DNA from: Anthostomella pinea
Taxonomy: Eukaryota > Ascomycota > Sordariomycetes > Xylariales > Xylariaceae
Length of the DNA: 64,000 nucleotides
Assembly (NCBI GenBank): GCA_963556695.1
Contig: CAUWAG010000018.1
Span: 310,001-374,000, forward strand
Direction: 5' to 3'
The notes beneath the pieces are model-generated. The model was not told the origin of the DNA and did no database searches. It saw nothing but the letters and a program-made list of their open reading frames with translations. The position numbers were made by a program, and so were the translations under genes. Below, piece after piece: positions 10,357 to 19,485 of this stretch (its first letter is position 1; every line of letters starts with the position of its first letter).

Positions 10357-11813
10357 ACTTGGCCGAGCTTATTAGTTGCGACCGGGAGCATCTCGCTTCC
10401 CGCCTGCTGCTTGTCGCTGGATGCGCACACCGGTATCACTTCGCATCTCTTGCCAAGACCCGGGTCGCTGGATCGTCCTCCGAGGTTGCCTCTCTTCGTG
10501 ATTCCATACAGTATGGTCGCAAACACACGTTTCCACGGAAGCTACGCGGATTGGTTGAAGCTCTGTTTCCGTTGACGTCTCGGTAAAAAGTTGAGCCTGA
10601 TAGAGTTAGATATAAACGTAACGATCGACACGGCTTATAGCAGCGCCTATGTATGTAACTAGACCGTAGCCACGCCAACTATATTGCATACTCGTGCTTC
10701 TCCTATCTATTTAACTACATACGTACCTGTGGGTTCAAGGGTATCCACCGCGAGCGCTGTTCACTTTGCGCGGAGCAAAGTAGAAACCGACTCGCGGTGG
10801 GTCTCCTCCCTTGAGCCTACAGGTAGCCGATTCTTGTTCTTACTTGTTTTACTCGGGACATGGCCTTCGTGCCTGGCGACGGTCGACCTCTTCGACGAAG
10901 AGACTCTTCAGTTACGACTGGCACTACCTCCACGCAGCCTCTTCACTTTGCGATGTTCCTTTACTCATTGGCCTCGCCATCTAACAAGTGTCCATGGACA
11001 GTGTTACGGGGGCCTTCATCAATCCCATGGGCGGTGGCTTCGGCTTTGAGATGGAACATTGAAGCAAACTGCTGTGGTGGCCGAGCACCGGCTCACTGTA
11101 TCTGGGCTGCATCTGTGATGTTTTCGCCCAAAGACGCGCGCAGCATTGCTGGGGGGGCTGGAATGCTCGGCTGCTTGACTCCTGGCGAGTCATAGTCATA
11201 CATGTTCTTCGCTGTGCTAACTCTTGCCACTGAAACCTAAACTACGAAGAAGCTTCAAATGGTCGTCTTCCCGTCCGCCTTGCTGTCGTCCGTTCGGCAC
11301 TTTCCATCAAGGATTCGGGACGACCTCCCACTTCCCGTCAGGCAGACAATACCGGCGGCCACGGAGAGACCGGGCCCGGGATCCCGGATCCCATCTGGAT
11401 CAAATGAACCTAACCTCTGCTGTGCAGGTGGCAGCCGGACGAGTGAGCTACCTGTTCATCAAAAGCTTGAGCTTATATGGCGAGTCTAGTGTAAACCAAA
11501 ACAGCCGCGAGTTGAGACTTCCTTCCGCGTCTCGGCTGCCGACTGGGTCATGACCTCATCTGTCCGTCAAGGAGACGCGGGATGAATCATCGTGGAATCA
11601 TCGTGGTGCCCAATTACCTTAGTCCCCCTATTGGCCAAACACAGCGTCACCGGTGGGTGCATATAATAACGAGAACAACTCGTCTATCTGGCCTTTCCTA
11701 CCTGATACGAATCTAGACCTCGATCGTTACAAGTCTCCCCACCTCACAATTTCTCCCCTGACCTTACATCGCACCTCAGCCCCAGCGCGTACCTTATAGC
11801 ACCGAACGACACA
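10357..11813. other. Intergenic with a fold-back element
   Basis: No supported gene. Overlapping frames on both strands between 10684 and 11553 are Arg/Ser/Leu-rich and show no domain. The notable structure is the imperfect inverted repeat at about 10724-10825, listed separately. Confidence 0.45.
10724..10825. repeat. Imperfect inverted repeat (fold-back element)
   Basis: The left arm, 10724-10754, begins TACCTGTGGGTTCAAGG and ends CCACCGCGAG. The right arm, 10791-10825, is its reverse complement with two transitions and a small indel. The spacer holds a second small stem, CTTTGC/GCAAAG around 10764-10780. No protein is encoded. It may be a MITE remnant or simply a strong hairpin. Confidence 0.6.
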
Positions 11814-12253
11814 ATGAAAAACTGGGGTGATCAACCAAGCGAAGGCGGCAAGGCTGGCCACCAGGGCGGCGGCAATGTCCCCAACCACACGGGTCCAAAG
11901 GGTGTAAGTTCTGGTCATTGACGAATTCCTTGCCCTCCCACCTGCGAAGCATCATTCGGTATCCCAGGAGCGCAGCGAAGAGGAGTGACCTCATGCGCTT
12001 TGCACGCAAGGCAACTCTAACGGTCCACAGATGGCCGGCCCCAATTACGACCCCCAGTGGCAGCAGAAGCGGTCCATGGACCCGGCCTCGGTGATGAAGC
12101 GGGAGAAACTGGCAGAGCAGAGGCCACAGGGTACCCTTGGCACCATGTGGCAGAAGTATGGAACCCCAAGTCTATGTATCCATGTCATGAGCTGACCCCG
12201 ACGCCTACAGTTTGATGTCTGGACCTGGAGGTCCGACTCCCACTGGCAAGTGA
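11814..12253 (+). CDS. Small hydrophilic protein, 85 aa, function unknown
   Basis: Three exons, 11814-11903, 12031-12155 and 12211-12253, with introns of 127 bp (GTAAGT...CCACAG) and 55 bp (GTATGG...CTACAG). Phases join to 85 residues. The protein starts MKNWGDQPSEGGKAGHQGGG, continues NVPNHTGPKG-MAGPNYDPQWQQKRS and DPASVMKREKLAEQRPQ, and ends LMSGPGGPTPTGK. It is Gly/Pro/Gln-rich with no signal peptide or membrane segment, and is probably largely disordered. I do not recognise the family. Support comes from two consensus introns joining in phase and from protein-like composition throughout. The ATG context (ACACAATG) is good. Confidence 0.7.
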
Positions 12254-13276
12254 GAACGGATGGTCGATGGTGCTGTTGGTGTCGCTGTTGAAGAACCCAT
12301 GATGGCTTGTATAGATAGTGTACTTTTTAAAATGAGGAATGGTCGGCGGCAGGCCATCATGTTATGAAGGAATCCTCTGTTCTCTCGAATGCGTCCGCCA
12401 CTATTCCGGGCAAGTACTCCAGGAGGGACTACTTTGCCGTCTGGAAAGTAGTCCACCTCTCAATACACATGGTCTCTAGATCATGCGGTTGACGCAAATC
12501 GTGACGGGGGTAGGCACCTCTTAATCTCATTACTAGTCACCTGTAGAAAATACCTATAAGTATTAGGACCATGACATCATGTAACGGCTCGGCACGAGAC
12601 TCGCTACCGACCTAGATCAGAAGCCGAGGACATGGACAGGTTATACTACCAGGGGTGAAACATGCCATGGGGTGTTGGATGTGTATTACTGTTGAGCCGC
12701 GGGCATGGGCTATAGGTAATTATAGTTATAACTCTTTTAATCATCTGGCTATGGCCCTCGGTAGATACTTGGTCGAAATGCGCCTCCCCTCTACTCCTTG
12801 CACCATTTTTTTAGACATCGTGACACAAACGCCAACCAAGGAGCAAGGTGCGAAAAGAGTATATCGTACATGAGGTGATCACTGGTCTTCGTACGGTCGT
12901 AATCACCGGCATTAGTAAGTATCGAGGCGTCACGGAGCACGCCTGCCACGACAAGCCCCCATCCTTGACATCGACGGGCATGCCTGGCACCACCGGAATC
13001 ATCGCGCCGATGCCCTGCTATCAAGAACACCTCATGTTGTCCAGGTGCTGGGGAAAAAATCAAGAGCGCGGGCGGAAATCGTCAAGAGCATCCAAATTCT
13101 CCATCCGTACCCGAATAAATGCGAGTCCCATATGTCCAGCCCACGGAGAATGTACGAAGCCGCCAAGCCGATACAAAAGAACACGTGGGAAAGGAGACAA
13201 AAGGACCATATCCAGTACCGACGCCGTTATGCTGATGATGACCCTTATTGAAACAAGTTGCTTGCGAGCACCGACA
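12254..13276. other. Intergenic between two gene 3' ends
   Basis: About 1 kb between the convergent 85-aa gene (+) and ptaB (-). It should hold both 3' ends. The local stretch 12540-12760 is somewhat AT-rich. No supported ORF. Confidence 0.5.
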
Positions 13277-15820
13277 CTATGCAGGGTTTCCTTTTTGCCG
13301 TTTTTGCATGCGGGGCGTCTGGGGCTTCTTGTTGGCCATGGCCATGCCGTTGACCTGGGGGCCGCCCATGCTCGCTGGCGTCGGTGCGCCATTCGCCTCC
13401 TCTTCCGCCTTGACCGTCGACGGCCGTCGACGCTTGTTGCTTGCCGGACTCGTGTTTGCGCTCGGGCCACTCGAGCTTGTTCCATGCTGGCTCTGCTGCA
13501 GCTGCATACCGGGCGCCTGCATATGACCCTGCGCAGGGCTGCCCATGTGAGGAGAGTTCGGCAGCTGTAGGTGCGTTGCAGCTGGTGAAGCACCCATAGA
13601 AAATTGCCCGAAGCTCGGTGTTCGCGGGTTCTGTGGGACGTTACCAGGTTGGTGACCGTTGACTGCTGGTTGCTGTGTGCCGTTGGTGATGTGTGTGCTG
13701 ACGTACTGGTCCAGCGCCGAATATGGGGAGAGTCCCGGGTTGTTGTGGACGAAGTGGAATAGGGGCTGTAATCGAGAGTCAGTATTTGGTTATATCAGGT
13801 CGTCACAAAACCTAGCATGGAGGCACTTCAACCTTCGCGGGCCAGGAGAGATCATGCGGAAGAAGTGTGCGCACATGGGGACTTACATTCATCTGTCCCA
13901 TCACCTCGACTATCTGTCGAGTCCACGTTAGTGTAACGTGCATCACTCGCCTCCCACAGATCACATACCTCGAGAAATTGGAAGACTTCTTCGGTTATGC
14001 CCATGTTGAGTTTGACCGCAGACTCGGGGAGGTCAAGGTCAGGAGGCGCACTCGGTGGCGATTTCATGGGTTTCGCCTTGCCCTTCTTTGGTATCTCGGG
14101 AGACATCTTGTTATCTTGGCCGTTCAGCTTATTCCACTCCTTTACCCAGTCGTGTGCTGGTTGTGCCGCGTTGATCACCATTTTCCTCGACACGAACTCC
14201 TCGTGGCCTGTTGTGACGAATTCCAAAAGCTCTAACCTCTGCTCACTATCGAACTGAGCTCGGAGACTTCCAGTTGCGACGACCTAGTGGCCCAGGTTAG
14301 AGTTGATTCCGCATCTGCCTGCACTGCCCATTGACTTACATGAGAATTGTCGAACCAGTATATCAAGCTAGCCTTAGGATTCTCAATAAAATGACAGCCG
14401 TGCGGTAGTGGCTTGTCTATAGTGCCTTTCTGGAACGTCATCTGAATCTGCTTGATGCCGCTCTGGAAATGGGTGTGGAAATATCTTGCCAACGCAGGTT
14501 GCGTAATCTCGTACTGTTTCTCAGTTGCTTGTTCCTCCTTGGTCGGGTCCGTGTCTAAAATCGAGAGCCGGAAGACGCCCTTGGGGGAGAAGAACTGCGA
14601 CACAAAGGCCTGCCAGTACGCCAGGTCATCCTTGGCCTTTATACCCTGGCAAACGCGAGATTAGCAGTCATTTCCAGCTGAGGGGAAAGAAGGAGGACAC
14701 TACGGACCAAGAACCCGCTCAGGTGTTCGGTAAACTGCATCAACTTCAAGAAACAATGCCCCTTCATGGCGTTGTCATTCTTCTGGTGCTGCTGGTGCTG
14801 CTGGTGCTGCTGCTGTTGGTGATGTTGGTGCATTTGCATCTGCTGGGCGAGATGCTGCTGTTGCGCTAACAACTGTGGATTCGGTTGCTGAGGCTGCGGT
14901 TGTTGTTGGTTCTGCGGCTGTGCTGGCTGCCCTTGTGGTGGTTGCGGCTGGTTAGGCTGTGCAGGACTCGGGCCTCCGCTATGCGGCTGGTTCGACTGGC
15001 TACCACCGGCGGGCGTCGGTGCTCTCTGAGGACCTTGGCTTGTCTGCTGCGGTTGTTGACTTTGTTGTTGCTGCTGCTGGGGTTGGGTTTGAGCCTGAGC
15101 CTGAGGCTGAGATTGCGGTTGCGGTTGAGGTTGCTGCTGGGGCTGCTGGTTTTGGGCTGCTTGTGGCATCTGCTGTTGAGCCAACTGTACCAATTGGGCT
15201 TGCTGCAGACTTTGGAGCTGCTGTGGCGTCATCTGGCTGGGATGGCCGGGTTGGGAGCCTTGGTGCATCTGATTGTTGGCTGCCTGTTGAGCTTGCTGCT
15301 GCAGTGCGAGCTGGTGAGCTAGCATCTGTCGTTGTGGACGTCGTCAGCACCCGAGATTTTTACAAGTCATTGCATGATCAGAGGAGTGGGTAAGGATTAC
15401 CTGAGCGTGCTGGGGATTGTGATTCGGATGTTGTCCCTGTTGAGCAAGGTGTGCTTGAGCCTGGAGATGCTGGGGTAGACCGGCGCGTTGCATCGTGTTG
15501 GCATTCTGGCTCTGCCTCATAGCCTGATATTGTGCTGCGTTTATGCCCTGCATGTTCATAGGTACACCGCCATACATCTGCTGCTGCATCATGGCATGCC
15601 TTTGCTGTTGCTGAAGGATCTGTTGCTGGCGCATTGCAAGCATACCGTTATTTTGCACTATTGGGGTGGAGGTCTGTCAGCTACTACACGACCGACATGA
15701 ACGCAACGAGGATGTTAGGAAAGTCATAGGTGATGGATGACGGAGACATAATAGGCAAGGGGACGAGAGATGAGAGGTCCGCGGAACGTACTCGCATACT
15801 GCTGCTGCTGCTGCTGCTGC

Positions 15821-15900
<80 letters not shown>

Positions 15901-16203
15901 CTGTTGTTGATGCTGCTGCTGCTGCTGCTGCTGCTGGAACATCTGTGGGCTGATGTGCTGCATCGCGTGCGCATTGGGACCGCCGGCGCCAGGAGGCATG
16001 CCTCCCATCATGGCGGCGGGATTGACCTGTCCACCCGGGCCGGAAACGGCCATATGAGCGGCCATCTGAGGAGGCATGCCTTGCTGGGCGCCCGGTTGAC
16101 TTGGATTGTGCGCCATGCCCGGGGCCATGGGATGGCCGGGATGGACACCCGGATGTTGCTGCATGCCGGGGTGGAAGCTTGCTGGACCTATACTCGCCAT
16201 CAT
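13277..16203 (-). CDS. ptaB: LIM-domain-binding transcriptional co-regulator (PtaB/Ldb1/Adn1 type), polyQ
   Basis: Seven exons: 15792-16203, 15401-15657, 14708-15325, 14340-14645, 13969-14283, 13887-13913 and 13277-13765. All phases agree and give 807 residues. Exon 6 is only nine codons (IVEVMGQMN). The N-terminal half is low complexity: a Met/Gly/Pro/His region, then Q8-H followed by about 45 nearly uninterrupted Gln, then further Gln-rich tracts in exon 3. The conserved LIM-binding domain spans exons 3-6: DDLAYWQAFVSQFFSPKGVF, EKQYEITQPALARYFHTHF, FIENPKASLIYWFDNSH joined to VVATGSLRAQFDSEQRLELL, then VTTGHEEFVSRKMVINAA and NMGITEEVFQFLE. The tail carries a basic stretch (NKKRRRPSTVK). In fungi these adaptors act in the nucleus with Flo8/Som1-type factors in adhesion, morphogenesis and development. 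The donor of intron 3 (GTCCGT) is unusual but is the only phase-consistent choice. Confidence 0.9.
15798..15950. repeat. CAG/CAA trinucleotide tract encoding polyglutamine
   Basis: A run of CTG/TTG units on the plus strand (CAG/CAA on the coding strand of ptaB), broken by a few His codons. The central part is a long pure CAA run (from about 15820 to 15868 read as TTG), flanked by mixed CAG/CAA. Such a tract should vary in length between strains. Confidence 0.95.
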
Positions 16204-19200
16204 TTTCAATATTGTCGATTATCCACAGCGTGGATATCGACACCCTGATTTCCTCGTTATGTCATGCGCTTGGTTTGGTCGAGGCTGTGGCGATGCGATC
16301 AGTCTGTCGGCCGGTCGACGAGCGGGCAGTGGGACTATTGCGGAACGGCCAGTGAGGCGATAGTCAAGTTGGAAGGACAGACTGCGATGCGAAAGGGCAG
16401 CTTAGAGACCAATTCGCAGTCGATGCGATGGGATGCGACGGAAAGGGATACGAGGCGACGGGAGGTGCGATGAAGCTGCGTACGCTGTCGCAAGCCCAGT
16501 AGCGAAGCGAGGTAGTCCGATCGGCTGGAGCAGTTGAATTCGATACTAAAGGAGGCGCGCCTCCGTCAAAGGGCAGTGCTGGCGTCGGTGTCGGTACCGG
16601 TACCAGTGTCGGAGTCGGTGTCGGTATCGGTGTCGACCCAAGAAGCGATGCCTCTCGGATGCCGTCTGTACGTTGGCTGTGATGGGATGTTGTGGCTCAC
16701 CACCAAGTTCCACTTTGGGCGACGATACTGGAGAATACTGGACGTGGGTGTTGGAGACATGCAGGTCTTGCTTGGCTGGCTGGCTGGTCAGTGGGTGGAC
16801 ACTCGAGCTCTGGTCTTGACGCGAAGAAGCCCGTCGGCTACAGCGGGCGCGTCCCAGACACAGACCACCAGCGATTGCGCGCTGCAAGCCGAATGGAACG
16901 GCCGAGTTGTCACTATTGCCGTGTTCTCTGCGCGGCGAATGTCGAAAGAGACCGGAGCGCACTGTCGTTCCCTAGGGAGTGGTAGCAGCGTCGCGCAGAA
17001 CGCGGTGAGCGGCGGCGGCGGCGGCGGTAGCGATGGCGATGGTAGCGAGTGGTTGCGGTCAGTCAAATACCCGACAGTGTGCTAGGTTAGGGACGGGTGG
17101 GATGGGGAGTCGGGGACGTGTGGATGGATAGAGTGCCGTCGTCGGGCAGATCAACCCTGAAATGCGAAATGCAGACCAGGCGCGGTACGGCTACCGCCTT
17201 GGGGGTCTAGATAGGACTATCGACTATCGTAGGGCGTGATAATCCGTCAGGGTGGCGCTGCGGAGGACGTGTGTTTCCGCAGTAAGGTAATGAGGTAAGG
17301 TAGGTACCGGTAGCCTGTAGGTAGCGGTGGCAGGGTGATGATGAGCAGAGAAATTGTGGACGCTGGACGGAGAGCCGGAGATGGGCGGGTAACAGGCTAA
17401 AGAGGCAACGTGAAGAGGGTTGGAAGAGACGGGCGCAGGCGGGCGGGCGAGGTGGGCAGACCAGCTCTAGGCACGCCAGGGCTGTCGGTAGTGGTACAAA
17501 TCAGACACGTCGTCGTCGCTCTCGTCGTCAACGGTCGTCGTCTGCCGCCCGAATGCCGAATGGGAAAGACACTGCTGGCGAACACCTACTTGCAGGGCCT
17601 ACTACTCAGCCAAGTAGCGGCTGTGCAGTTTCTGACAAGGCTGAAATGATAAATGATATTTGCTCGATTTGATAGACAGACAGACCGATTGATTGATTGA
17701 TTGCATGCGCACGCGGCACCACCTCAATTCTCTTGATGTTTCCCTGTTGCATGCGCCGATCGCATGATTTGACGTGCGGGTGGAAGCCGAGAAGCCCTCG
17801 ACGAACTGACTGGATGGGCAGATGGGTACATGTAGGCTGCTGGGCTTGTGGCTGGCGCTGGTTGGTGATGGCTGGGGGGCCCCCCAGATGGCAGATGGCA
17901 GATGGCAGGCGGCAGAGAGCGGATCGGACAGGCTGACAGGTCACATGCATTTTCAACACTTCCAGATGACTAGGTAAGATAGTACCACAGCTGTTCACGT
18001 GGGGGCTGCAGTAAACCTACACTTCCTGACAGCTGGGCACCGACTGCCGACAATGCTCGCTGCTGATTCAGCATGATGCCTCGAGACGAGCCGGGGCTGT
18101 CAGGGCTGTCAGGTGGCAGCCCATGCCGTGCATGCTGCGGCAGCTGAGTTTTCACCGCCTATTATATGGGGTTAGATTCATCGGAACAAACAAATTGACA
18201 GGGTCCAGGCCCCACTACATATTTTTTCTGCAAGGCGTCGAAAAGTTCAAATACTGCTTGCACTCTTCTCTTCTCTCCTGCCACCTGCATCATTCTTCCT
18301 CCTCCTGTTCCTCACCACAGCCACCACATCTTCTCCATCGCTCTACTCAACGCTGCCGCACGCGCCGGGAATCTGGTCGCGACCATGATGTTTCTGTGAT
18401 TGACACTGCTTTCCCTCGGCGCAGGCGGTCGTGTAAGTCTTGTCTGGTAAGTTCGGATCCCCTCTACCTGCACCAGGCATCCATCCATCTCCCCATCTTC
18501 CAGGATGACAACCCAAGCAACATGTCTTCTTTTCCCAACCGAATCGACCATGAAGAAACCTCGTCTGTTCGGGCCTGTTCACCTTCGGGTGGCGCCTGTT
18601 ACTTGCCAGTATACTTTGTCTGATCGCGTGTCTGTCACCTAGACACGCGTGGGGAGATAGATGCCTTCCCGTGGTGCAGCCCGCATATACGTCCGTTGCA
18701 GTCTTTGCTAACAGCCTTTGGTCACCCCAGGTCCCCTCGTTTGCTGTGTGCTCCCTCCCCATACCCATCTCGGTTCACCTCGTAGTACCTACGCGCGTGA
18801 AATCCCGTAAAGGTCAGTTCGATTCTTTTTTCGAAACAACACCCACACTCGCACACTCCTTGATCTGGTGATGAAATTTCCACACATAACTTCGCAGTTT
18901 CCACTCGAGCTTCTTCAAGAGCCTTTTCGAAGCAGATGAGGGTATACTTACTTCCTTGGATGCCTGAAGATCTACATCATTCCCCCCGTTACATGTCATG
19001 GCTTGTTTGCTATGCATTTGACTAACTGGGCTGTCACAGATACCGTAGCAACATTTGATGTACCGAAATCCGCACAATCCGTCTCGGTCCAGGTGCTTCC
19101 ATAGATAGATACTCCATTGTGTAGTAGACATGTCGGAATCAATCAATACAACTGTTTCCCAACATGATGGTCTCTGAAATCTTGAAATGCCGTGAGATGT

Positions 19201-19485
19201 GCTTCATCGCATGTTTTATTCACTATGGTCCATCCGGTAGTGCGGTACAGGCTGTTGCACCAAACCGAAGTACATGAGATATCAGTCATCGAGTAGTCAT
19301 CGCGTGCCTTACCTAAGTCATTGAGTAATACCCAACAAATGCACCCCTCCAACTCCAAGCACCACCTCTGAATACGCGTGCAACTGGTACCACCAGTCCC
19401 TTTCCAAAACAAATATCATCAGCCCAAGGTTGGACCGTGCCGTGTGCCGTCTTGTACAGGTTCGCCGTCTTGTTGGCAGTTCACA
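16204..19485. other. Long region between ptaB and hbrB without a recognised gene
   Basis: About 3.3 kb. The part next to ptaB is probably its promoter and long leader; it contains a GGTGTC-type hexamer repeat at about 16579-16640 and a GATT tandem repeat near 17690. At 18240-18420 there is a strongly pyrimidine-rich plus-strand stretch like a fungal transcription start region. It is followed by candidate donors (GTAAGTCTTG, GTAAGTTCGG) and a 33-codon ORF at 18521-18622 starting MSSFPNRIDHEE. I could not extend this into a recognisable protein; it may be a non-coding or short-peptide transcript. Confidence 0.4.
18625..18649. repeat. Perfect 9-bp hairpin after a short ORF
   Basis: CGCGTGTCT (18625-18633) and AGACACGCG (18641-18649) are exact reverse complements separated by seven bases. 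The structure starts about three bases after the stop codon of the 33-codon ORF at 18521-18622. Confidence 0.7.

Noticed and set aside
15730..16248. 172-codon plus-strand ORF with a long poly-Leu run
   Set aside because: It is the antisense reading of the CAG/CAA tract in ptaB.
18521..18650. Ornithine decarboxylase antizyme-like +1 frameshift site (short ORF ending GUC-UGA-U)
   Set aside because: The +1 frame terminates after six codons and no antizyme core sequence follows.
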